Assembly (NCBI RefSeq): GCF_009932435.1
Contig: NZ_BJOU01000001.1
Span: forward strand, 1,178,001 to 1,242,000
DNA: 64,000 nt
Reading direction: 5' to 3'
DNA from: Gordonia crocea
Lineage (GTDB): Bacteria > Actinomycetota > Actinomycetes > Mycobacteriales > Mycobacteriaceae
This document shows positions 18,966-26,048 of this stretch, piece by piece. Below the pieces are notes generated by a model. It had not been told where the DNA came from. It searched no databases and saw only the letters and a program-made list of their open reading frames with translations. The position numbers and the translations under genes were made by a program. The number at the start of each line of letters is the position of its first letter. Position 1 is the first letter of the stretch.

Positions 18966-20195
18966 ATGGGTGACGCTGAGGTCAGTAGGCGTGCCGCACT
19001 GAAGGCCGGTGGAGTCGCGCTGGGCGGGGTCGGCGCCCTGGCGATGGCCGCGCCGGCGGCCCGGGCCGAGCCGTGGTCCTGGTCGCCGCGCGGATCGGTG
19101 GCCGGACACGGGGCGGGAGCGGACCCCCGCACGGTGTGGGACCCCGAGGCCGACCCGGTCATCGCCAACGTCCTGGAGAAGCACAACGTCAACCGGATCA
19201 ACGCCGAACTGCGGACCTGGGTGCGCAACGGCCAGCCGGTCCCCAAGGGGTTGCCCTCGGAGCTGCGCGACTTCATCGAGTACGCGCGGATCCTGCCCTC
19301 GTGGACCGATCACCGGAAGCTGGCGGCGGGCTTCGAGTACAACAAGAAGCACGGCACCGTGATCTCGGTGCTCTACGCCTTCGCCAGCGGCATGATGTCC
19401 ACCGTCATTCCCAACGAGGCGCGCGCGGTCTATTACTCCAAGGGCGGGCAGTTCTTCAAAGACCGCATCGCCAAGACCGCCAAGCTCGGCTACGACATCG
19501 GCACGGTCAATGCCTACCAGCCCGACGGCCAGATGATCGTCACCAGCGTGAAGACGCGGATGATCCACGCGGCGGTGCGCCACCTGTTGCCGCAATCGCC
19601 GCATTGGCCCAAGCAGTACGTCCCGATCAGCCAGGAAGACCTGATGGTCACCTGGCACAGCCTGCCGACGACGATCATGCAGACCCTGGTGAAGTGGGGG
19701 ATTCCGACGCCGCCCGATCAGTCGAAGGGCTACCTGCACACGTGGCAGGTCTGCGGGCACCTCCTGGGCATCAAGGATGAGTACATCCCGGCCAGTTGGC
19801 GGCAGGCCAACGGCCAGTCGCGCAAGATCCTCAAACCGGTGCTGGCCCCCACCCGCGAGGGGGTCCGCCTCGCCGACGACCTCCTGCGCCTGGGCAACGA
19901 ATTGGACCTGACGCTGTTGAGCAAACCGATCCTGGGCGCGTTCACCCGCTACATCCTCGGCGACAAGATCGCCAACTGGATCCGGGTGCCCCGCGAACCG
20001 GTCTGGAGCCCGCTGCTCGAGTTCAGCTGGCCGCCCTACCTGGCGGTGCGCTCGGGGATCGTCACCGCGGCCCCGATCACCGACAACGCCTATTGGCTGT
20101 TCGACGAGTTCCTCCGGCAGTTCGTGCTCTGGTACATGTCCGAGCTGCGCATGCCGCTCTCGATCGAGCTCCCCCAACACAACCGGCATTTCTGA
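18966..20195 (+). CDS. lcp: Latex clearing protein (Lcp), Tat-exported heme b rubber oxygenase
   Basis: Lcp cleaves poly(cis-1,4-isoprene) outside the cell into oligo-isoprenoid aldehydes and ketones. The 409-residue protein starts at ATG 18966 after GAGGGG and has a Tat signal (SRRAALKAGG) with probable cleavage after Ala34. The DUF2236 core is complete. Key residues of Lcp-K30 have counterparts at a constant offset of +3: Glu151 (E148), Arg167 (R164), Lys170 (K167), Thr171 (T168) and the axial heme ligand His201 (H198) in KTRMIHAAVRHLLPQSP. Hence an active heme oxygenase is expected. An operator-like dyad precedes it. The next gene starts 18 bp after its stop. Confidence 0.93.
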   Translation: MGDAEVSRRAALKAGGVALGGVGALAMAAPAARAEPWSWSPRGSVAGHGAGADPRTVWDPEADPVIANVLEKHNVNRINAELRTWVRNGQPVPKGLPSELRDFIEYARILPSWTDHRKLAAGFEYNKKHGTVISVLYAFASGMMSTVIPNEARAVYYSKGGQFFKDRIAKTAKLGYDIGTVNAYQPDGQMIVTSVKTRMIHAAVRHLLPQSPHWPKQYVPISQEDLMVTWHSLPTTIMQTLVKWGIPTPPDQSKGYLHTWQVCGHLLGIKDEYIPASWRQANGQSRKILKPVLAPTREGVRLADDLLRLGNELDLTLLSKPILGAFTRYILGDKIANWIRVPREPVWSPLLEFSWPPYLAVRSGIVTAAPITDNAYWLFDEFLRQFVLWYMSELRMPLSIELPQHNRHF

Positions 20196-20213
20196 CCCGA
20201 CGGGAGACCTCCC

Positions 20214-20459
20214 ATGTCCGGTGCAACCCACCTCCGCCAGATCCGGCGGACGTCCGCCGCCATCGTCGCCGGCGCCGGGGTCCTGGCCGTCGGCATCGCG
20301 GTTGCGTTGAACGACGACTACTCGGCCCAGACGGCGCCCGTGCCGCCCGTCGGTCCCGCGCCGGCCATCGGTGAGCCGGTCGGGTTCACCGGCTGGGTGC
20401 CGGTGTCCCGGGTGCGCCGAACGGGCAAGCCGCCGCACTCGACGACCGAGGCGTCGTGA
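20214..20459 (+). CDS. 81-residue membrane-anchored or secreted small protein
   Basis: This protein is not recognised. It has a basic N-terminus, one hydrophobic segment (about residues 14-32) and a short Pro-rich extracytoplasmic tail (VPPVGPAPAIGEPVGF) ending in a basic and Ser/Thr-rich stretch. It starts 18 bp after lcp with GGGAG upstream, and its TGA overlaps the apbE GTG. From memory, related actinobacterial apbE/ferric-reductase/NuoF/ferredoxin clusters have an FMN-binding domain protein in this place. This one has the membrane anchor but no such domain and no DxxSGAT-type flavinylation motif. Confidence 0.75.
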   Translation: MSGATHLRQIRRTSAAIVAGAGVLAVGIAVALNDDYSAQTAPVPPVGPAPAIGEPVGFTGWVPVSRVRRTGKPPHSTTEAS

Positions 20460-21469
20460 TCCCCGCCGCCACGGCCGGCCCGGTCTCACAGACCCTGGCC
20501 GCGATCGGGACGACGGTCGGCGTGACGTGTACCGACCCCGACGAGCTCACCCGCGCCGTATCGGTGCTGCGGGCGCGGCTGGGCGCGCTCGACGTCGCCG
20601 TGTCGAGGTTTCGGGGCGACTCCGAACTCGCCCGGATCAACGCCCGCAGCGGCGCGCTGGCCGCGGCCGATCCCGGGGGATCGTTGCGCATCGTGGTCGG
20701 TACCACCCTGGCCGCGTGCCTAGCCGCCGCATTGCGGACCGAGCGGTTGACCGGCGGGCTGGTCACCGCGACGCTGGGGGCCGAGTTGGTGGCCTGCGGC
20801 TACGACGCCGACCTCGACGAGGTGCGCGCGCGGGGCGGGCGGCCCGACGACTTCTCCGCGCCGGTCACCCGCGACTTTCCCGCACCCGGACGCGCCCCGG
20901 GCCGCCGGCGCCCGCGAGCCCTCGACTTCGACAGCGGGTACGGCCTGTTGCTGCTGCCGGCCGGGGTGGCGCTGGACCTGGGCGCGAGCGCGAAGGCCTG
21001 GGCGGCCGATACGATCGCCGCCGAATTGGCCGCCACCGGCTCCGGCGGCTACCTGGTGAACCTCGGCGGCGATATCGCGGTGGCCGGCCCGCCACCGGCC
21101 GACGGATGGTCGATCGGCATCCGCGACGGCGACGGGGAGATCCGCGAGTCGGTCCGCGGTACCGGGCAAGCGTTCGCCACCTCGTCGACGCGGGCGCGCA
21201 CGTGGCGCCACCGCGGGATGGTCCACCACCACATCCTCGACCCGCGACTGGGCATCCCGGCCCGATCGCGATGGGTGCAGGTCACCTGCGCGGCTCCCGA
21301 TGCCGTCCAGGCGAATGCCGCGTCGACCGCGGCGATCATCCTCGACGATCGGGCACCGCGGTGGCTGCGCGAGCGCGGCGTACCGGCCCGCCTCGTCGCC
21401 GCCGACGGGCGGGTGGTCACCACACCGGGATGGGAGTCGTCGGACGGTTCGGCCCGGCGGGCGCGGTGA
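20456..21469 (+). CDS. ApbE-family FAD:protein FMN transferase
   Basis: ApbE attaches FMN covalently to Thr or Ser of redox proteins using FAD. The 337-residue protein starts at GTG 20456, overlapping the previous stop. Family motifs are RFRGDSELARINARSG, LDLGASAKAWAAD, GGYLVNLGGDIAVAG, and HHILDPRLGIPA followed by ANAASTAAII. No signal peptide or lipobox is visible, whereas many bacterial ApbE proteins are exported. Its substrate in this cluster is not obvious. The TGA overlaps the next GTG, so translation is coupled. Confidence 0.9.
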   Translation: MIPAATAGPVSQTLAAIGTTVGVTCTDPDELTRAVSVLRARLGALDVAVSRFRGDSELARINARSGALAAADPGGSLRIVVGTTLAACLAAALRTERLTGGLVTATLGAELVACGYDADLDEVRARGGRPDDFSAPVTRDFPAPGRAPGRRRPRALDFDSGYGLLLLPAGVALDLGASAKAWAADTIAAELAATGSGGYLVNLGGDIAVAGPPPADGWSIGIRDGDGEIRESVRGTGQAFATSSTRARTWRHRGMVHHHILDPRLGIPARSRWVQVTCAAPDAVQANAASTAAIILDDRAPRWLRERGVPARLVAADGRVVTTPGWESSDGSARRAR

Positions 21470-22032
21470 GCAGCCCGTGGCTGTGGTTCGCCTCGCGGGC
21501 CGGTGGCGTGGTGGCGCTGATCCTCCTCACCTCGGTGGTGGTGCTCGGCGCGGTGACCGCGGCGGACCGCCCGTTGCCCACGGCCTCGGCCGGTTGGGTC
21601 GCCGGGTTGCACCGCTATCTCACCGTCGGCCTGGCCGTCCTGCTCGTGGTCCACATCGGCGCCGCGGTCATCGACACCTACGTGGACCTGGCCTGGCGCT
21701 CGATCTTCCTGCCGCTGACCGCCGGCTATCGGCGGACCTGGGTGGCGGTCGGGACGGTGGCGCTCGACGCGGTGCTGATCGTCGGGATCACGTCGTGGCT
21801 GCGTCCCCGGCTGTCCCACCGGGTCTGGCGGTCGCTGCACTGGGCGTCGTATGCGGCGGCCGCGGCGGCGGTGGTCCACGCCTTGACCATGGCCTCGGCC
21901 GATCAACCCGGATTCCGCGCGATCACCATTGCCTGCGGTGCCGCGATGGTCACGGCCGTGGTGTGGCGGGTGTGCAGCCGCAGCCCGGATCGCCGACGAC
22001 GGGCGGCGGCCGCGGCGGGGGAGTGGGCGTGA
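21466..22032 (+). CDS. Ferric-reductase-like transmembrane heme protein
   Basis: This 188-residue membrane protein resembles the ferric reductase / MsrQ (YedZ) heme-binding domain. It has about five or six hydrophobic segments. Two histidine pairs with heme-like spacing are present: HRYLTVGLAVLLVVH (H-x13-H) and SLHWASYAAAAAAVVH, consistent with two stacked b hemes that carry electrons across the membrane. There is no soluble FAD/NAD domain; those functions could come from the following NuoF-like protein and ferredoxin. It starts at GTG 21466, overlapping the apbE stop. Confidence 0.87.
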   Translation: MSSPWLWFASRAGGVVALILLTSVVVLGAVTAADRPLPTASAGWVAGLHRYLTVGLAVLLVVHIGAAVIDTYVDLAWRSIFLPLTAGYRRTWVAVGTVALDAVLIVGITSWLRPRLSHRVWRSLHWASYAAAAAAVVHALTMASADQPGFRAITIACGAAMVTAVVWRVCSRSPDRRRRAAAAAGEWA

Positions 22033-23066
22033 GGGCGCTGGCCGGCCTGTTGACCGCGGCCGGACTCACCGGGCGCGGCGGGGCCGACTTCCCCACCGGC
22101 GCCAAGGTGGCGCTCGCGGCCGACCACGGCGCCGACCTCATCGTCAACGCCTGTGACGGCGAGCTCGATGCCCGCAAGGACGGCTGGGTGGTCGCCCACC
22201 ACCTCGCCGAAATGCTGGCCGGTGCCCGGGCGGTCACCCGCGGCACCGTCCGGGTCGCGGCCCGACGGGGATCGGCGACGCTGGCGCATCTGCACCGGGC
22301 GGGGGTGGCCACCGTGTCGGTGCCGGGCCGCTACGTCGCCTCCGAGGAATCCGCACTGGTGAGCCTGGTGCACGGGGGGAGTGCCCGGCCGGTGATGCGG
22401 TTCGAGCCGATTGCGGCCGGTGCGCGCGACGGGCGCGGGCGGCGGCTGCGCCCGACGCTGGTCCTCAACGCCGAGACGGTGTGGCGGATCAGCCAGATCG
22501 CTGATCGGGGGGCACGGTGGTTCCGGTCCTTCGGCAGCCGCGTCGAACCCGGCCCGAGGTTGGTGGCCCTCGTCGACGGGGTTGCCGAACCGGGGGTCTA
22601 CGAGGCGGAGGCCGGGATGTCGACCGCCGAGCTGCTGGCGTTGGGCGGCGGTCCGACCGGCGTGCCGGGCGCACTGTGGTTCGGCGGCCTGGCGGGCGGT
22701 TTCGTCCCGGCGGCGGAACCGGCGCTCCGGTGGTCGCGGGTCGGGCTCGCCCGGTTCGGTACCCAACCGGGCAGCGGCGTCGTCCGGGTCGTCGATGACC
22801 GCAGCGACCCGTGGCCGATCGTCCTGGGTGCGCTCGCCTATGCAGCCGGTGAGTCATCCGGTCAGTGCGGGCCGTGCATGTTCGGGGTGCCGGCACTGCG
22901 CGACGGACTTCTCTCGGTGCTCGTCGACCCGGCACCGGCGCGGATCACCGCCTTGACCCGACGTATCGAAGGGCTGCCGGGCCGTGGGGCGTGCCGCTAT
23001 CCCGACGGCGTGGCCGGCTTCCTCGACTCGGCGTTGCGCAGCTTCCCGATCGGGGGCCGGCCGTGA
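22029..23066 (+). CDS. NuoF-like NADH:acceptor flavoprotein with atypical Fe-S motif
   Basis: This 345-residue protein resembles the NuoF subunit of complex I and related diaphorases. The FMN/NADH-binding loop GRGGADFPTGAKV lies at about 15-27, with VNACDGELDARKD, the GRYVASEESALVSLVHGG segment (NuoF GAYICGEETALL), an SLBB-like part and a C-terminal cluster region. That region reads GESSGQCGPCMFG (Cys280, Cys283) and RGACRYP (Cys322). The first cysteine of the usual ESCGxCxPC motif is Ser, so only three ligands remain. It starts at GTG 22029, overlapping the previous stop, and probably feeds electrons to the ferredoxin or membrane heme protein. Confidence 0.88.
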   Translation: MRALAGLLTAAGLTGRGGADFPTGAKVALAADHGADLIVNACDGELDARKDGWVVAHHLAEMLAGARAVTRGTVRVAARRGSATLAHLHRAGVATVSVPGRYVASEESALVSLVHGGSARPVMRFEPIAAGARDGRGRRLRPTLVLNAETVWRISQIADRGARWFRSFGSRVEPGPRLVALVDGVAEPGVYEAEAGMSTAELLALGGGPTGVPGALWFGGLAGGFVPAAEPALRWSRVGLARFGTQPGSGVVRVVDDRSDPWPIVLGALAYAAGESSGQCGPCMFGVPALRDGLLSVLVDPAPARITALTRRIEGLPGRGACRYPDGVAGFLDSALRSFPIGGRP

Positions 23067-23326
23067 GGGCGAACCGAGGGCACCGCGGCGAACTCGCCGT
23101 CGACCGCACCGCCTGCACCGGCCAAGGGGTGTGCGCCCACCTGCTCGACGCTGCGGTGTCACGCGACGAGTGGGGCTACCCGATCATCGTCGACCCGGTC
23201 ACCGAGCGCGGACCGTCGCGGGTCGCCGTGGCCCTGTGCCCGGCCGGTGCGCTCCGGTGGACCCGGATTGACGACGGCACCAACACACCACCGCACAACA
23301 ACAAGGAAAGGGGATCGACAACATGA
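23063..23326 (+). CDS. 3Fe-4S-type ferredoxin
   Basis: This 87-residue ferredoxin has three cluster cysteines, ACTGQGVC (C-x5-C) and LCPAGAL. The pattern is that of small actinobacterial [3Fe-4S] ferredoxins which usually serve P450s and oxygenases. It starts at GTG 23063 (GTGA overlap with the NuoF-like gene). A C-terminal Asn/His/Lys-rich extension after about residue 70 contains the ribosome site for the next open frame. It most likely carries electrons between the NuoF-like protein and the heme membrane protein. Confidence 0.9.
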   Translation: MRANRGHRGELAVDRTACTGQGVCAHLLDAAVSRDEWGYPIIVDPVTERGPSRVAVALCPAGALRWTRIDDGTNTPPHNNKERGSTT

Positions 23327-23403
23327 GCATTTTTCACTATCTGCAAAATCTGCTGTACTGGTTGGACGCCGGATCAACCGGATTCGGCGGGTACGGGAGC
23401 TGA
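23323..23403 (+). CDS. 26-residue translationally coupled peptide
   Basis: ATG 23323 overlaps the ferredoxin stop (ATGA), and AAGGAAAGGGG lies about 9 nt upstream, a strong ribosome site inside the ferredoxin 3' end. The frame closes at TGA 23401. The peptide has a hydrophobic, aromatic N-terminal half (MSIFHYLQNLLYWL), Asp15 and Ala16, and a Gly/Ser tail (GSTGFGGYGS). It has no cysteine and no signal peptide, and it is too short for a normal membrane helix. Its first codons (ATT, TTT, TAT, CAA, AAT) are AT-rich compared with neighbours. Role unknown: small subunit, modification substrate, signalling peptide or leader ORF for the TetR gene are possible. Confidence 0.65.
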   Translation: MSIFHYLQNLLYWLDAGSTGFGGYGS

Positions 23404-23432
23404 GACCGCACGGTGTCGGAGAGTGGGGCGCA

Positions 23433-24071
23433 GTGCTCGAGCAGGATCCCGGCGCCGCCGCGATGCTGGGTCGAGTCCTCGCCGACACCGCTCCGGCGGC
23501 CGACGACGACGCCATCCGCACCCGGATCCTCGATGCGGCGCGCGAGCAGTTCAGCGCCATCGGGGTCCGCCACTCCACCATGGACGACGTGGCCCGCCGG
23601 GCCGGCGTCGCCCGGATCACCGTGTACCGCCGCTTCCCCACAAAAGACGCGTTGGTCGAGCAGGTGACCCAGCGCGAGTACCGCGACTACTTCGAGCAGT
23701 TCCTGATCGACATCCGTGAGGCGGCGACGGTCCAGGAACGCGTCGTGGTGGGATTCACCCACTCCATGCGCGCCATCCGCAACAACCCGATCATCGGCGG
23801 GATGGCCACCGCGGAACCGGAGATGTTGGTGCGCGCCATGGGCGACGACGGCCGGTTGATCGCCGTGGTGCGGCAGTTCGTCGCCGCGCAGTTGGGCAAG
23901 GAGCGCGACGCCGGACACGTCGCGGCCGACCTGGACGTCGAGCTCGTCGCCGAGGTGATGGTCCGGATCTCGGCCTCCTTCCTCACCACGCCCAGTGCGA
24001 TCGTCGACATCGACGACGACGAGGCGCTCGCCGACCTCGCCCGCCGCTTCCTGGTTCCGATGCTGGGCTGA
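23433..24071 (+). CDS. TetR family regulator, probable regulator of the lcp operon
   Basis: This is a 212-residue TetR-type repressor. The HTH is IRTRILDAAREQFSAIG, STMDDVARRAGVARITVYRR. GTG 23433 is preferred because GGAGAG lies about 10 nt upstream; ATG 23463 is an alternative. It begins 29 bp after the 26-residue peptide on the same strand and is probably the last gene of the lcp operon. A TetR repressor of lcp (LcpR) is known in Gordonia polyisoprenivorans, and a strong dyad lies before this lcp, so autoregulated control is likely. The ligand is unknown. Confidence 0.87.
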   Translation: MLEQDPGAAAMLGRVLADTAPAADDDAIRTRILDAAREQFSAIGVRHSTMDDVARRAGVARITVYRRFPTKDALVEQVTQREYRDYFEQFLIDIREAATVQERVVVGFTHSMRAIRNNPIIGGMATAEPEMLVRAMGDDGRLIAVVRQFVAAQLGKERDAGHVAADLDVELVAEVMVRISASFLTTPSAIVDIDDDEALADLARRFLVPMLG

Positions 24072-24134
24072 TTGCGCCCAACCCGGTTCTGGCGTTCGAC
24101 GCGAGCCGATTTCAATTACCTTGCGGGCCAATAA

Positions 24135-24150
24135 TTTTCGCGGACGAAAA
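24135..24150. terminator. Small hairpin after the lcp operon
   Basis: TTTTCG (24135-24140) and CGAAAA (24145-24150) form a 6-bp AT-rich stem with a 4-nt loop, 64 bp after the TetR stop. It could be a weak terminator or part of the porin promoter region. No U-tract follows. The rest of 24072-24321 is an unusually AT-rich leader before the first porin gene, in which I see no gene. Confidence 0.35.
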
Positions 24151-24321
24151 GTTTGCGCTGGTCATTCACGGTTTGTTCATCCCGGCGGTGTCAATACTTC
24201 ATCCACGGCCAGCCCACGGCCACTTTCTGTCCATTTCTTCTCCGTAACGTTCGGCGCGTTGTCGGGCGCGGGCCGAGGTCCCCGCTCCAACCAGACCTGT
24301 TTCCAAGGGAGAAGGAACACA

Positions 24322-25008
24322 ATGAGCACATCCACGGGTGCCGTGAAGCGCCTGGCCGCCCTCGCCGCCGTCCTACCGGCCGTCGTCGCAGCCATCGCCG
24401 CCGGCTCGACGGCGCTGGCCCATGCCGACACGTTCGTCCGCCTGCCCAACGGGACGGCGAAGTCGGGCGGCATCACGATCATCAAGACCGGTGAGAGCGC
24501 CCGCGTCGCACCGTCGATCGCCGCCAACGGCGCCGGCCGCTCGGCCTGGTTGTCGGGCAAGGCCAAGATCTTGGCCCCGCACATCGACAAGCAGGAGGCC
24601 GGTCCCAACAACGGTCCCCGCGGTGAGGATGCGATGCCGGGCTCGAACGGCGCGTCGACCACCGGTGCGGCCGCCTCGCTGACCGTCGGCTATGTGGTCG
24701 GCTGCCAGGTGAACCTGGGCAACCTCGACGCCGGCATCACCGGCTCGTTGGAGAGCCTCGCGAACCCCCTGCCGATGGCCGGTGGAACGCTCAGCCTGCC
24801 GCTGAGCCCGGGCCGCGTGCAGTACGTGCTCATCGAGAAGAAGCAGCTCGAGGAGCCGGGTACCTACTACTTCAACTGGGACCGCGCACAGCTGGAGATC
24901 GGCGGTTGCGCCGGTCACGCCCAAGCACGCTCGTTCGTCATCGTCGAGACCACCGGTGACAACCACCAGAAGGTCAGCCTCTTCGGCAAGCGCTTCTCCG
25001 TCGGCTGA
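24322..25008 (+). CDS. MspA-family porin, NfpA-like type (A1)
   Basis: This is an outer (mycolate) membrane channel subunit of the MspA family. The 228-residue precursor starts at ATG 24322 after GGGAGAAGGA and has a signal peptide ending near ALAHA-DT. Type A marks are FVRLPNGTAKSGGITIIKT, ANGAGRSAWLSG, the loop EAGPNNGPRGED, VGCQVNLG and GGCAGHAQARSF, with C-terminal FSVG. Two cysteines per mature subunit could pair. In Nocardia farcinica, NfpA and NfpB form a hetero-oligomeric channel. A type B gene starts 48 bp later, so this is probably such a pair. Confidence 0.92.
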   Translation: MSTSTGAVKRLAALAAVLPAVVAAIAAGSTALAHADTFVRLPNGTAKSGGITIIKTGESARVAPSIAANGAGRSAWLSGKAKILAPHIDKQEAGPNNGPRGEDAMPGSNGASTTGAAASLTVGYVVGCQVNLGNLDAGITGSLESLANPLPMAGGTLSLPLSPGRVQYVLIEKKQLEEPGTYYFNWDRAQLEIGGCAGHAQARSFVIVETTGDNHQKVSLFGKRFSVG

Positions 25009-25056
25009 TCCCCCCACGACCGTCACCACGACCCTTCACTTGAATTCGAGGAATCC

Positions 25057-25722
25057 ATGAACAAGCGCGAAATCTTGATCGCCGCGGCGACCGGTGCGAC
25101 GGTGGTCGCCACCGCCGCGTCGGTGCTCGCCCCCGCCCTGGCCGGTGCCGACACCCGTGTCGTCCTGCCGTCGCAGACCGATACCAAACGGATGGGGGAT
25201 GGCACCCTCGTCACGATGAGCCGCAGCCAAGAGCGGGCCATCGTCAACGCCTCCGTCGGCGGTACCCCGGTGCACCGCAACGCCGCGGTCTCCGGGCAGT
25301 ACCGGATCCGCACCTCCGAGCCCGCCAAGAAGATCCAGCTGCGCGCCGGCTACGTCGTCGGCTGCCAGGTCAACTTCGGCGGCGTGAAGGGCCAAGGCGG
25401 GTCCGGCACCATCGACACCACGCCCGAGCCGGTGGAGATCAAGCCGTCCGGCGGTGCCACCTTCACCCTCGGCCCCGGCCAGGCGACTAACTACTACATC
25501 GTCGACACCGAGAAGGCCGACGACTTCGGCAATGAGAAGCACGAGCCGAAGGTGACCTGGAAGAAGAAGGACGACGTGAAGTTCGGGTACTACAACACCC
25601 AGCTGACCCTCAACGGCTGCGCCGGCTTCGCGCAGGCCCGGTCCATCGCCAACGTCCTGGTCGAGACCAAGCACGCCACCGAGTACCTGGTCTTCTACGG
25701 CCGCCCGTTCTCGCTCGGCTGA
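25057..25722 (+). CDS. MspA-family porin, NfpB-like type (B1)
   Basis: The second member of the first porin pair, 221 residues from ATG 25057, has a signal peptide ending near LAGA-DT. Type B marks are KRMGDGTLVTMSRSQERA, VNASVGGTPVHRNAAVSG, VVGCQVNFGG, a KADDFGNEKHEPKV loop and LNGCAGFAQARS, with C-terminal GRPFSLG. It has no NNGP loop as in type A. It is followed by a strong terminator, so the A1-B1 pair is probably one transcription unit. Confidence 0.92.
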   Translation: MNKREILIAAATGATVVATAASVLAPALAGADTRVVLPSQTDTKRMGDGTLVTMSRSQERAIVNASVGGTPVHRNAAVSGQYRIRTSEPAKKIQLRAGYVVGCQVNFGGVKGQGGSGTIDTTPEPVEIKPSGGATFTLGPGQATNYYIVDTEKADDFGNEKHEPKVTWKKKDDVKFGYYNTQLTLNGCAGFAQARSIANVLVETKHATEYLVFYGRPFSLG

Positions 25723-25735
25723 CACGCACCACCGT

Positions 25736-25772
25736 TTTCGGCCCCACCGACCACGTGTCGGTGGGGCCGAAA
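25736..25772 (+). terminator. Strong intrinsic-type hairpin after porin pair 1
   Basis: A perfect 16-bp inverted repeat TTTCGGCCCCACCGAC / GTCGGTGGGGCCGAAA with a 5-nt loop begins 13 bp after the porin B1 stop. There is no long U-tract, but such stems act as terminators in actinobacteria. Confidence 0.85.
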
Positions 25773-26048
25773 TGCGTTGAACGGCCCGTGCCGAACCCTG
25801 CGCCAACGGTGGAAGTGGCGGGAATCGTGTTAATTCTCGTTGCTGGCCGCGCATCGGTGTTCGGCCAGTTCGGGTGGGGTGGGCCTGTCTGAGTTAACGT
25901 CTCCGTAACCCAGATGTAGGGCTCATGAACATGCAGGCTTGCGCATGCGCTTTCATTCTCCTCTCAGGTTTGCATAGCATTCCTCTCGTGGTCCTCGGGA
26001 GGGAGTCGGGGATCGTAACCACACTTTCGCCTTGAGGAGACCTGAATC
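25773..26048. other. Intergenic leader of porin pair 2, no gene seen
   Basis: The spacer between the two porin pairs is 326 bp including the terminator. I see no coding frame. It holds a palindrome GCGCATGCGC near 25936-25945, a ten-base word TCTCCGTAAC (25900-25909) that also occurs before porin A1 (24239-24248), and a ribosome site GAGGAG just before GTG 26049. A promoter is expected here but could not be placed. Confidence 0.5.

Noticed and set aside
17898..20489. A long minus-strand open frame opposite the lipoprotein and lcp genes
   Set aside because: It covers two well-supported plus-strand genes and has shadow composition with no motif.
24072..24321. Possible small gene between the TetR regulator and porin A1
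   Set aside because: No frame with a good start and ribosome site; the segment is AT-rich leader DNA.
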